The notes under the pieces: model-generated
Database searches by the model: none
What the model was told of the DNA's origin: nothing
What the model saw: only the letters and a program-made list of their open reading frames with translations
Position numbers and translations under genes: made by a program
DNA from: Gemmataceae bacterium
GTDB taxonomy: Bacteria > Planctomycetota > Planctomycetia > Gemmatales > Gemmataceae
DNA: 61,233 bases
Direction: 5' to 3'
Assembly: GCA_019636445.1 (NCBI GenBank)
Contig: JAHBXO010000034.1
Span: forward strand, 1 to 61,233
Shown here: piece after piece, positions 7,801-16,164 of the stretch
Numbering within the stretch: position 1 is the first letter of the stretch
How the letters are laid out: each line of letters starts with the position of its first letter

Positions 7801-7853
7801 GTGCAAACGACGCGGCCGGACAGCGTTCGGTTCACTCGCGGGGGGAGATTCCG

Positions 7854-8627
7854 ATGGTTCGCGCCCTGTTGTTGGTATTGTTGGCGCTTCCGGCCGCCGC
7901 TGCCGAGCCGACGCGGCACGAGTGGACGGTCGACGGCGTGAAGCGCGAAGGCCTCGTGGCACTGCCGGCGAAGCCAAAGGGAGCGCCGGTTGTATTCGCG
8001 TTCCACGGGCACGGCGGATCGATGCGGAACGCCGCGCGCACCTTCGACGTGGCGAAGCACTGGCCCGACGCCATCGCCGTCTACCTACAAGGCCTGCCGA
8101 CCCCCGGCCGGCTGACCGACCCCGAAGGCAAGAAGGCCGGCTGGCAGCACTCCCCCGGCGACCAGGCCGACCGCGACCTGAAGTTCTTCGACGCCGTGCT
8201 CGCGTGGCTCAAGAAGGAGTACGCCATCGACGAGAAGCGCATTTACAGCACCGGCCACTCGAACGGCGGGGGCTTTACGTATCTGCTGTGGGCGAAGCGC
8301 GGGGACATCTTCGCGGCCGTCGCGCCGTCCGCCGCCGCCGGCGCGGGACGGTTGCAGAAGGACCTCAAACCGCTCCCCGTGATGCACCTCGCCGGCGAGA
8401 AGGACGAACTCGTGAAGTACGAGTGGCAGAAGGCGTCGATCGAGGTGATCCGGAAGGTGAACGGCTGCGACGCCGCGAAGGGCGAGCCGTGGGAGAAGAA
8501 GGGGACGATCTACCAATCGAAGGATGGCCCGCCCGTGGTGGCGTTCGTCCACGGTGGCACGCACGCGTTCCCCGCCGACGGCGCCGCCGTCATCGCCAAG
8601 TTCTTCCAACAGCACGCGAAGAAGTAG
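7854..8627 (+). CDS. Secreted esterase, PHB depolymerase/LpqC-like
   Basis: Alpha/beta-hydrolase of the polyhydroxybutyrate depolymerase-like family. The 257 residues start with a signal peptide (MVRALLLVLLALPAAAA, cut near 17). The oxyanion motif HGHGG is at 51-55, the nucleophile elbow GHSNGG at 134-139 with Ser136, a likely acid Asp184 in GEKDEL, and His237 in GGTHAFP. Members act on hydroxyalkanoate, feruloyl or similar esters; the substrate here is not determined. The GGGGGAGA ribosome binding site is strong. Its stop is followed within two bases by the convergent gene at 8629. Confidence 0.85.
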   Translation: MVRALLLVLLALPAAAAEPTRHEWTVDGVKREGLVALPAKPKGAPVVFAFHGHGGSMRNAARTFDVAKHWPDAIAVYLQGLPTPGRLTDPEGKKAGWQHSPGDQADRDLKFFDAVLAWLKKEYAIDEKRIYSTGHSNGGGFTYLLWAKRGDIFAAVAPSAAAGAGRLQKDLKPLPVMHLAGEKDELVKYEWQKASIEVIRKVNGCDAAKGEPWEKKGTIYQSKDGPPVVAFVHGGTHAFPADGAAVIAKFFQQHAKK

Positions 8628-8628
8628 G

Positions 8629-10125
8629 CTACGCCAACGCTTCCCGCGTGCGGCGGACCAGACCCGAATCGGGGCCGCCGGAGCCTTTCATCCAGAACAA
8701 ACTGGCTGCGAGGAAGCGGTTCCGCCACGGGGCGGAGACGTGCCCGCAATCCTCCAGCACGGCTGAGCTGAACTTGTAGTCGTGCGAATCGGTGCCCTTC
8801 AGGAAGATCAATCGTCGGCCGGCATCCATCAGTTCGCTTGCGGCGTCCGGCCTCTCGCCGAGCAGTTTCAGCGCTTGCCGAGCGGCCTTCCCTTTGTCCT
8901 TCGATAGCGAGCCGAAGATCGCCTCGGCGTCGGTTGCGCCGTCATCCGCTTCGATCGTGTCGATCTTCACATTGGCGGTCTTTGCGCCCATCGCGCCGCG
9001 GAACAGCGGGAGGAACGATGCGGCCTGAAGTAGCACGAGGCGCCGCACGGCGTCATCGCCCGTCGCGCCGAAGGCGTAGCGGAGCGCGTTCGCCGTCGTG
9101 AGTGTGTGCAGGCCGACGATGCCGGGTTGTTTCATCAGCAGTTCGCCCGCCCCCAGGAAGACCGCGTCCCAGAGCGTGCGCGGCGAGACGGTGCCGTTCA
9201 ACCGCTTCGCGAAAGCGGAGCCGACGTCGGCGTCGCTTCCGGTGCGCAGGAGCGCAAGCAGGTCCGTCACGGCGTCCGGCTTCGCGGCGCCTTCGTTCCA
9301 GTTCTCTCCAAGCGTCTTCGCCAGTTCCTCGCTACGGATGCCGACGCGATCGGCGGGTAGGTCGCCCGTCGGCTTCGCATTCCCTTCCCGTTTGAGCAAG
9401 GCGAGCGCGAGCGATCGCAGCACCGGTTCGGCTTGGTGCCAGCCAATGGTTTGCAAGGTGCGAAAGGCGTTCGCGACGAAGATGATCTTGTGGCCGATGT
9501 CGCGGTAGTCGCGGCAGCCGTACTTCGCGAAGGCGTCGAACGCCTGACCCTCGGTGCAGTGCCGGGCGACACCCGCCGCGGCCACGTCGGACTTGGCTTC
9601 ATCCCACTGTTCCATGGCCTCAGCGAAGAGTTTGAGCGCGTTCCGCGCCGACGGCACGTTCGCTTCGTCCACCGGCTTCATGCGCCAGCCGGTCTCCTTC
9701 TTGTTCTGCGCCTGGCCCCCCTTGAAGTTGTCGAGCGCCCAGAAGATCGGCAGCCAGCGGTCGCGGTCCGGCCCGGCAAGCGACGCCTGATGGGCGGCGT
9801 TGATCGCCAGCACGGCGTGGAACTTGAACCCCACCGCCGGCCGCGGCTGAATGTTCCGCACGCCGGCAAGGAGTAGCGCCGCCAGTACGTCGCGGTACGC
9901 CAGCCCCTTCTTCACGCGGCCGCCGACCTCTTCGAGCAGCCGATCGCGCGGCGTCTCTTCCAGAAGCGTCACGAGTGGTTCGATGCCGGAATCCAGGCGA
10001 ACCAACTTCGGATCGACCTTCGCATCCTCGGCACGGACACGGGGCAGGCCTTCGAACGCACTCCAGGCACCCAGAGTCACGGCGGAGGTGGTCAGGAACG
10101 ATCGGCGGTCGGCAGGACGTGTCAT
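8629..10125 (-). CDS. Tat-exported hypothetical protein
   Basis: A 498-residue protein with a twin-arginine leader (DRRSFLTTSAVTLGAWSA, residues 7-24), so it is probably exported folded. I cannot assign a catalytic family. The mature part is mostly helical and Ala-rich, with the recognisable stretches RNIQPRPAVGFKFHAVLAIN, WLPIFWALDNFKGGQAQNK and CRDYRDIGHKIIFVANAFRTL. Proteins of this build are common in planctomycetes as Tat pathway proteins of unknown role. It is convergent with the esterase and divergent from the RmlC-like gene. Confidence 0.75.
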   Translation of the reverse strand: MTRPADRRSFLTTSAVTLGAWSAFEGLPRVRAEDAKVDPKLVRLDSGIEPLVTLLEETPRDRLLEEVGGRVKKGLAYRDVLAALLLAGVRNIQPRPAVGFKFHAVLAINAAHQASLAGPDRDRWLPIFWALDNFKGGQAQNKKETGWRMKPVDEANVPSARNALKLFAEAMEQWDEAKSDVAAAGVARHCTEGQAFDAFAKYGCRDYRDIGHKIIFVANAFRTLQTIGWHQAEPVLRSLALALLKREGNAKPTGDLPADRVGIRSEELAKTLGENWNEGAAKPDAVTDLLALLRTGSDADVGSAFAKRLNGTVSPRTLWDAVFLGAGELLMKQPGIVGLHTLTTANALRYAFGATGDDAVRRLVLLQAASFLPLFRGAMGAKTANVKIDTIEADDGATDAEAIFGSLSKDKGKAARQALKLLGERPDAASELMDAGRRLIFLKGTDSHDYKFSSAVLEDCGHVSAPWRNRFLAASLFWMKGSGGPDSGLVRRTREALA

Positions 10126-10271
10126 GGCACCATCCGGGAGGGAGGAAGGGCATGATCATCCTATACCAAACGACGCTTGCCTCAAAACCGATCGGACCTG
10201 CGGTTGCTGTCCAATCCGCCCGCGATTCCATACCGTTCACCCGAACCAGAACCCTAGCGGGAACGAAAGGC

Positions 10272-10766
10272 ATGAACGTCAGCCTTCCCAAGATCGCCGA
10301 ACCGTCCGCCATTCATGACGTGAAGTGGATCCCCCTGAAGTTCTTCAACGACGCCCGCGGCTGGCTCGTCGAACTGTTCCGCAACGACCTCATCGACCCG
10401 AACTTCCACCCCGTCATGGCCTACGTCTCGCAGACGAAGCCCGGCGTGGCCCGCGGGCCGCACGAGCACGTCGACCAGGCCGACTACTTCTGCTTCTTCG
10501 GCCCCTCGACCTTCCGCGTCTACCTCTGGGACGCCCGCAAGGACTCGCCGACGTTCGGCGCGAAGGAAGTGCGAGACGCCGGGGAAAACGCGCCCTACGC
10601 GCTCATCGTTCCGGCCGGCGTCGTGCACGCCTACCGGAACGTCGGCGACAAGGATGGTCTCGTCTTCAACGGCGCCAACCGCCTCTACGCCGGCTGGCTC
10701 AAACAGGACCCCGTCGACGAGATCCGCCACGAGAAGGACCCGAACTCGCCGTACCAGTTGGATTGA
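10272..10766 (+). CDS. RmlC-like dTDP-sugar 3,5-epimerase
   Basis: Cupin of the dTDP-4-dehydrorhamnose 3,5-epimerase family, 164 residues. Family features are FNDARGWLVELFR (25-37), a RGPHEH motif at 61-66 that holds the usual catalytic His, a DYFCFFG strand, and PAGVVHAYRN at 114-123. The ATG at 10272 is chosen for its GAAAGG site; the longer frame upstream is divergent promoter sequence. RmlA, B and D are not nearby, so a role in dTDP-rhamnose synthesis is plausible but not shown by context. It may share a transcript with the MoxR gene 44 bases downstream. Confidence 0.82.
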   Translation: MNVSLPKIAEPSAIHDVKWIPLKFFNDARGWLVELFRNDLIDPNFHPVMAYVSQTKPGVARGPHEHVDQADYFCFFGPSTFRVYLWDARKDSPTFGAKEVRDAGENAPYALIVPAGVVHAYRNVGDKDGLVFNGANRLYAGWLKQDPVDEIRHEKDPNSPYQLD

Positions 10767-10810
10767 TCCACGCTATATTGGGTGGACCGGCCCCCACCGA
10801 GGCATTCCCG

Positions 10811-11842
10811 ATGGCCCAGTCGACTCCGTCCGCCGCGCCCGTCGAGGCGCAGCTCATCAAGGAACTCGCGGCCACCTACGAACGGATGTCGGAGCAGATC
10901 GGCAAGGTCATCATCGGGCAGAAGACCGTCGTCGAACAACTCCTCATGGCCATGTTCAGCCGGGGGCACTGCCTGCTCGTCGGCGTGCCGGGCCTCGCGA
11001 AAACGCTGCTCGTCTCCACCGTCGCTAAGATCCTGCATCTCTCCTTCAAGCGCGTGCAGTTCACCCCGGACCTGATGCCCGCCGACATCACCGGCACGGA
11101 CATCCTGCAGGACGATCCCGAAACCGGCCGGCGGCGCTTCGTGTTCCTCCCGGGGCCGCTGTTCGCGAACATGATCCTCGCGGACGAAATCAACCGGACC
11201 CCACCGAAGACGCAGGCGGCACTCCTCGAAGCCATGCAGGAGCACCACGTCACCGCCGGCGGCACGACGTACCGCCTGCCGGAGCCTTTCTTTGTTCTGG
11301 CCACGCAAAACCCGATCGAACAGGAAGGGACGTATCCGCTGCCGGAAGCGCAGCAGGACCGTTTCATGTTCAACATCCGCGTCGACTATCCGTCGCGGGT
11401 GGAAGAAATCCAGATCATGAAGGCGACGACCGGCGCGGGGAAGCCGGAGCTGACACCGATGCTCGACGGCCAGCAGATCATGCGATTCCAGCAGGTGGTG
11501 CGGCAGGTCGTCGTCGCGGACCATATATTCGCCTACGTCGCGGATCTGGTGCGCAGCACGCGGCCGAAGGAGAAGGACGCACCCAAATGGGTACCCGAGC
11601 TGGTGAGCTGGGGTGCCGGCCCGCGCGCCTGCCAGTACCTGATTCTCGGCGGCAAGACGCGGGCGATCCTCTACGGCCGCGTCCACGTGACAACCGACGA
11701 CATCAAGGCCGTGGCCCTGCCCGTGCTGCGCCACCGGATCATGACGACCTTCCACGCCGACGCCGACGGCATCACCACAGACGACATCATCAAGAAGCTG
11801 CTCGAAGCCACGCCCGTGCCGCTGGAGAAGGCGCGGCTGTGA
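10811..11842 (+). CDS. MoxR-family AAA+ ATPase
   Basis: AAA+ chaperone-like ATPase of the MoxR group, 343 residues. Walker A is GVPGLAKT (about 58-65), Walker B LADEINR (about 123-129), followed by TPPKTQAALLEAMQE, the sensor FVLATQNPIEQEGTYPLPEAQQDRF region cut by short variable residues, and a C-terminal lid (VLRHRIMTTFHAD). MoxR proteins usually act with DUF58 and VWA proteins to mature or activate partners. Here the nearest DUF58 gene is 25 kb away at 36067, so this copy is uncoupled from the usual cluster. The start at 10811 gives the standard N-terminus. Confidence 0.93.
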   Translation: MAQSTPSAAPVEAQLIKELAATYERMSEQIGKVIIGQKTVVEQLLMAMFSRGHCLLVGVPGLAKTLLVSTVAKILHLSFKRVQFTPDLMPADITGTDILQDDPETGRRRFVFLPGPLFANMILADEINRTPPKTQAALLEAMQEHHVTAGGTTYRLPEPFFVLATQNPIEQEGTYPLPEAQQDRFMFNIRVDYPSRVEEIQIMKATTGAGKPELTPMLDGQQIMRFQQVVRQVVVADHIFAYVADLVRSTRPKEKDAPKWVPELVSWGAGPRACQYLILGGKTRAILYGRVHVTTDDIKAVALPVLRHRIMTTFHADADGITTDDIIKKLLEATPVPLEKARL

Positions 11843-11909
11843 CCCCTTGCCCTTGACCCTTCGCCCGGCCGCACGTTAGCATCCGCCGGCATTCCCGCCG
11901 GGGCGAATC

Positions 11910-13007
11910 ATGAATCCGATGCTGCGCGCGAACATCAAGAACACGATCGCCTGGCGGATGCTGCGCGGCCTGAAACGCCTCGCCGCGCCGCCCCGCGCCG
12001 ACGTGCCGGCCGACCAGCGCACCGGGCAAATTCTCTGGACGAACGCCCCGCCCGCCGTCGAAGCCGGCGCGACCCTCGACCTGAAACTCCAACTCGTCAA
12101 CCGCGCCGGCGTCCCCTGGCCCGCCGGCGGCACGCAACCCGTCGCCCTCCGCGCCCGCTGGCTCACTCGCTTCGGCGAACCGTTCGACCAACCGGAACGA
12201 AGCGTCCCGCTGCCCGCGAACCTCTACCCCGGCGAGCCGCGCACGCTCGCCTTCAGCATGACCGCGCCGGACGTCGTCGGCGATTTCGCGCTCGCCCTCG
12301 ACTTCGTCCAGAACGGCCAGAGTTTCGCCGATACCCGGACTTCGCTCACCGTCGTCGGCCCGCGTTCCACGGATATCGACTACCACGCCGTCTACCGCAC
12401 GGCGAATCTCGAACAGAACCACTGGTGGGTCGTCGGCGCGTACCACTCGAAGGAGCAATACGAACGTTCGAGCCAGGAACGGCGGGAGATGCTCGTGCGC
12501 TGCGGGCTGACGCCGGACTACCGCGTGCTGGACATCGGCTGCGGCACCGGGCAGATGGCGGGGGCGCTCGAGAACTATCTTTCGCCGAAGGGGGCTTACG
12601 CCGGCACCGACATCGGTGCCGAAGCGATCGAGTTCTGCGAGCGGACTTTCAAAAAGCCGAACTTCGCCTTCTGCCGCGGCGGCATGACCGACGTGCCGTT
12701 CCATGCCGACGGCACGTTCGACATGGCGATCTTCTTCAGCGTCTTCACGCACACCTTCCCGGACGAGACAGCGCTGCTGATGGCCGAGGCGAAACGCCTC
12801 CTGAAGCCGACGGGCACGATCATCGCGGACGTGATCACGTCGCCGCTCGTGGAACGCGGTGCCGGGCACCGCGGTGAGATGGTACTGAACAAGGACTACT
12901 TCCTGAAGCTCGCGCGGATGCTGGGCTACGAGGGCGAAGTGATCGGCCGCTGGCCGTGGAACCGCCACGCCGAGCGGTTCATGTTCCAGTTGCGACAGTC
13001 CCGATAA
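11910..13007 (+). CDS. SAM-dependent methyltransferase with N-terminal beta domain
   Basis: A 365-residue two-part protein. Residues about 45-150 are rich in beta-strands (ATLDLKLQLVNRAG, FSMTAPDVVGDFALALDFVQ), resembling an Ig-like domain of the kind found beside polysaccharide export or modifying enzymes. Residues about 195-360 are a class I methyltransferase with motif I VLDIGCGTGQ near 205, GTDIGAEAIEF, and FDMAIFFSVFTH. The acceptor is unknown. The position downstream of an RmlC-like epimerase and MoxR hints at cell-surface sugar or polymer modification, which is inference only. Confidence 0.85.
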   Translation: MNPMLRANIKNTIAWRMLRGLKRLAAPPRADVPADQRTGQILWTNAPPAVEAGATLDLKLQLVNRAGVPWPAGGTQPVALRARWLTRFGEPFDQPERSVPLPANLYPGEPRTLAFSMTAPDVVGDFALALDFVQNGQSFADTRTSLTVVGPRSTDIDYHAVYRTANLEQNHWWVVGAYHSKEQYERSSQERREMLVRCGLTPDYRVLDIGCGTGQMAGALENYLSPKGAYAGTDIGAEAIEFCERTFKKPNFAFCRGGMTDVPFHADGTFDMAIFFSVFTHTFPDETALLMAEAKRLLKPTGTIIADVITSPLVERGAGHRGEMVLNKDYFLKLARMLGYEGEVIGRWPWNRHAERFMFQLRQSR

Positions 13008-13032
13008 ATGCGGATTCGTCTCGAATCGCCCA

Positions 13033-13569
13033 TTACTTGGACGGGTCCAGACTCCATGGGTTGTCGAAACCGTGGGGCACGTCCTTGAACCAGCGGCGGT
13101 AGGTTTCGACTTGCTCCCGTAGTGGAAAGCCTGTTAGTTCGCGTGGATACAGGATGAGGAAGAACGCCTCTTTCGCGCCGGCGCGGGCGCGGGTCTGGTT
13201 GATAAGCCGTTCGGCGTCCGCCTGGTCCTTCAATTCCAATCTCCCGGCACCGTCGGCGTCGAAGTAGTAAAGCTTCCCCGAATCCTTCGCGATCTCGATC
13301 ACGCGGACGCTCAGGCGTTCGCCGGGGTTCGATTGCTTCCGTTTCAGGTCTTCGATGCGTCGGCGGGCGATGGCGAGTTCCTGCTGGAGCTTCTCGATAT
13401 CGTCCGGCATGGAGGGGTCGCGCATCGCCGGCGGGACCTCGGACGGGTTCGTGCCGTCGTCCGGTTTGCTGACGAAGGGCATGAGCAGGAAGATGCAGAA
13501 GAGCAGGATGAGCACGTCGATGAGCGGGATGAAGAAGCGCGTCACCGAGCGTTTGGGCGCGCGGATCAC
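13033..13569 (-). CDS. ExbD/TolR-family protein
   Basis: Biopolymer transport protein of the ExbD/TolR type, 178 residues, starting at GTG 13569 with GAGGAG upstream. It has a short basic N-terminus, a single membrane helix (FFIPLIDVLILLFCIFLLMPF) with the Asp expected for proton coupling, a coiled-coil-like stretch (DDIEKLQQELAIARRRIEDLK), and a periplasmic domain. The GTG start overlaps the TGA of the upstream TolQ-like gene by four bases (GTGA), showing translational coupling. It lacks the longer C-terminus of some relatives. TonB/TolA partners are not nearby. Confidence 0.85.
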   Translation of the reverse strand: MIRAPKRSVTRFFIPLIDVLILLFCIFLLMPFVSKPDDGTNPSEVPPAMRDPSMPDDIEKLQQELAIARRRIEDLKRKQSNPGERLSVRVIEIAKDSGKLYYFDADGAGRLELKDQADAERLINQTRARAGAKEAFFLILYPRELTGFPLREQVETYRRWFKDVPHGFDNPWSLDPSK

Positions 13570-14111
13570 GGCTTCTCCTCGGCGGCGGGGGTGAGCGGCA
13601 CAAGAGGCGAGTCCGGGAAGCCGGCGAGTCCGCGGATCAGGTCGCGGCCGAGGCCGACCATCCACGACGGGAGGATGTTCAGGAGCGCCATGAACAGGCC
13701 GCTGCCCGTGGCGGTGATGGCAGGGGCGTATTTGCGGATGATCTCCTGCGCCGTGGGTGTTGTGCCGGGGGCAATGCTGTTGAAAGTCTGGAGGATGGCG
13801 GCGACGGTGCCGATGAGGCCGAGGAGCGGGAACCACTCGGCCGCCTGAGCCAGGTGGCCGAGCCACTTGTCGGGTCGCGTGTCGAAATCGGTTTCGGCCC
13901 ACTTGAGGGCGTGCCAGGCGAGGATGGTTTGCGTGACGAAGAGGACCGCTCCGAGGGCGAGAATGACCCAGTCGATGTGCGATTCGGCAACGCGGGCGAG
14001 GTAATCCCGGCGGGCGTCCGGCGGAATGGCGACGAAGACGAGCAGCCCCGCGAGCAGCGGGATGATGGCAAATGCCGTCGGCAGGACGTGATGAATCCAG
14101 AATCGGCGCAC
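13566..14111 (-). CDS. MotA/TolQ/ExbB-family channel protein
   Basis: Membrane component of an energy-coupling complex, 181 residues from GTG 14111, which has a GGAGCAGG site and lies just past the ybgC-like stop. It has three membrane segments: VLPTAFAIIPLLAGLLVFVAI, WVILALGAVLFVTQTILAW, and one starting FPLLGLIGTVAAIL, which holds the family signature of a Gly-rich helix before TF. A fourth hydrophobic stretch (GLFMALLNILPSWMVGL) follows. It works with the ExbD-like product encoded next. An upstream in-frame start at 14174 would overlap the thioesterase gene and is less likely. Confidence 0.83.
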   Translation of the reverse strand: MRRFWIHHVLPTAFAIIPLLAGLLVFVAIPPDARRDYLARVAESHIDWVILALGAVLFVTQTILAWHALKWAETDFDTRPDKWLGHLAQAAEWFPLLGLIGTVAAILQTFNSIAPGTTPTAQEIIRKYAPAITATGSGLFMALLNILPSWMVGLGRDLIRGLAGFPDSPLVPLTPAAEEKP

Positions 14112-14124
14112 GGCCTGCTCCGGG

Positions 14125-14514
14125 TTATTTGGCCTCGACCAGCCAGTCGGGCATGGCCTGGATCTTTCCTTCACCGTCGACGCAGGCGAGCGTCGAGGAC
14201 CCTTCGGCTACCCGCGTGCCGTCGGGGCGGAACACCTCGTACTTGTGCTCCAGCCGCACCGGAGTCGTGCGCGTCACGGTCGTGACGATGCGCAGTTCAT
14301 CGTCGTAATACGCCGGGCTTTTGTATTTGATCTCGATCTTGGACACGACGAGGTAATACCCGCGGTCTTCGAGATCCTTGTAATTACCGCCGGCTTGCCG
14401 GAGCAAGTCGGTGCGCGCCTGTTCGAAATACACGAGATAGTTCGCATGGTGGAGCAATCCCATGCGGTCGGTTTCCGCGTAGCGGACGCGGATGATCGTT
14501 TCGCCAGTGAGCAT
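14125..14514 (-). CDS. YbgC-like acyl-CoA thioesterase
   Basis: Hot-dog-fold thioesterase of the 4HBT/YbgC group, 129 residues. The signature RVRYAETDRMGLLHHANYL (residues 9-27) includes the catalytic Asp16 and the following Gly and His. The next segment, YFEQARTDLL, is typical of the group. In E. coli ybgC heads the tol-pal operon, and here the next two genes on the same strand are TolQ- and TolR-like, so the first part of that arrangement is conserved. TolA, TolB and Pal are not adjacent. Hydrolysis of short acyl-CoA thioesters is known for the family. Confidence 0.88.
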   Translation of the reverse strand: MLTGETIIRVRYAETDRMGLLHHANYLVYFEQARTDLLRQAGGNYKDLEDRGYYLVVSKIEIKYKSPAYYDDELRIVTTVTRTTPVRLEHKYEVFRPDGTRVAEGSSTLACVDGEGKIQAMPDWLVEAK

Positions 14515-14636
14515 GGGGTCAGGATAGGAACAAGTCGGGGCGTCGGAGACCGGTTTTTCCGTTGCACTTTCGACTCCGGCGCGGCATCATGGCACTACCT
14601 GCCTCCACGCCTCGTCCCGCCTGCCGAGGAGCGTTC

Positions 14637-16118
14637 ATGCTCCGTGTACTGGGTTCCGAAAAACGCCTTTGCAACGGCCTCACGCGCCGCGACCTGCTCC
14701 AGGTCGGCGGATTGAGCCTCTTCGGCCACACCCTCGCAAACCAACTGCGCGCCGAATCGGAACGGAAGGAGACAAGGGACAAGCACTTCGGAAAAGCGAA
14801 GTCGTGCATCCTGCTGTTCCTTTACGGTTCGCCGAGCCAGCTCGAATTCGCCGACCAGAAGCCCGATGCACCGGTCGAGATTCGCGGGGAACTCGGTTCC
14901 ATCAACTCATCGCTGCCCGGCTGCCAGGTCTGCGAACTGCTGCCGAACACGGCCAAGGTGATGCACCACGTCACGGTGGCGCGCTCGCTGACTCACAACC
15001 AACCGATCCACGGCGTGGCCTACGCGACCTCGGCCGTGCAGGATATCACCGTCCAGATGGAACTCAGCCCGCACGACCCGAACCACTGGCCGTACATGGG
15101 CTCCGTCGTGTCGTGGCTGGAGAAGCGGAAATCGTCCAAGCAAAAACCGGTGCCGGACAATGTCTTCCTCCCGTGGCCGATGAGCAGCCAGCGCACGGGC
15201 GAGGTGGCCCGCGCCGGCCCCTACGCCGCCTTTCTGGGGAACGAGTTCAATCCCCACTTCACGCGATTCGTCGGCAAGGCGAACCGGAAGATCACCAAAA
15301 CGCTGACGACGAACACCATCGAGTTCGACGAGCCGTACGTCGGCATCGACAAGGACGCGTTCTTCACGCTCGGCGACGCGACGACGCTGCCGGCGGACAT
15401 GACGATCGACCGGCTGAACCGGCGGAAGAGCCTGCTGGAACAACTCGACGAGACGCGGCGGGTCCGCGACAAGATCGATGTTCACGATCCGTTCCGCGAG
15501 TCGGCGTATTCGATGATCGGCAGTGAGGCGATCCGCAAGGCGCTCGACGTGCGCCGCGAAGCGCCCGCGATGCGCGACCAGTACGGCCATACGCTCTTCG
15601 GCCAGTCCTGCCTGGCGGCCCGCCGGCTCGTCGAAGCCGGCTCGCGCTTCGTCACCGTCTTCTGGGACGAGTTCGGCCTCGCCGGCTCCGGATGGGATAC
15701 CCACTGGGAACACTACCCGCGCATGAAGAACGAACTCATGCCGGGCTTCGATCGCGGCTACGCCGGCCTGATCAACGACCTGCACGCACGCGGCATGCTC
15801 GACGATACGCTCGTCATCGTCCTCAGCGAACACGGCCGCACGCCCAAGATCAACTCGGCCCGGGGAGGCGGTCGCGACCACTGGGCGCAGGCTTACACCG
15901 CTCTCTTCGCCGGCGGCGGCACCGCCCGCGGCCGCGTCGTCGGCAAGACCGACAAGATCGGCGGCACGGTCGTCGACTACCCCATCTCGCCGAAAGACGT
16001 ACTCTCGACGACCTTCCACCTGCTCGGTTACGACCTCGAAACGACGATGACCGACCGCGTCGGCCGACCGCAGCACCTCGTCCCCACGGGGCGGGTGATC
16101 CGCGACATCCTGGCGTAA
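14637..16118 (+). CDS. DUF1501 Tat-exported protein
   Basis: A 493-residue member of the DUF1501 family, a sulfatase-fold-related group greatly expanded in planctomycetes. The ATG at 14637 has GAGGAG nearby and gives a Tat-type leader, LTRRDLLQVGGLSLFGHTLA. Family landmarks are LFLYGSPSQLEFAD, RSLTHNQPIHG, YGHTLFGQSCLAARRLVEAG, TVFWDEFGL, LVIVLSEHGRTPK and GGRDHW. The biochemical role is unproven; these proteins often pair with DUF1549/DUF1553 cytochrome-like proteins, but no such partner is next to this copy. It is convergent with the OPT transporter. Confidence 0.9.
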   Translation: MLRVLGSEKRLCNGLTRRDLLQVGGLSLFGHTLANQLRAESERKETRDKHFGKAKSCILLFLYGSPSQLEFADQKPDAPVEIRGELGSINSSLPGCQVCELLPNTAKVMHHVTVARSLTHNQPIHGVAYATSAVQDITVQMELSPHDPNHWPYMGSVVSWLEKRKSSKQKPVPDNVFLPWPMSSQRTGEVARAGPYAAFLGNEFNPHFTRFVGKANRKITKTLTTNTIEFDEPYVGIDKDAFFTLGDATTLPADMTIDRLNRRKSLLEQLDETRRVRDKIDVHDPFRESAYSMIGSEAIRKALDVRREAPAMRDQYGHTLFGQSCLAARRLVEAGSRFVTVFWDEFGLAGSGWDTHWEHYPRMKNELMPGFDRGYAGLINDLHARGMLDDTLVIVLSEHGRTPKINSARGGGRDHWAQAYTALFAGGGTARGRVVGKTDKIGGTVVDYPISPKDVLSTTFHLLGYDLETTMTDRVGRPQHLVPTGRVIRDILA

Positions 16119-16164
16119 ACGCCGAAGGTCGCGGGTCGGACTTCCGGCCGCGGTATCACGCTCA

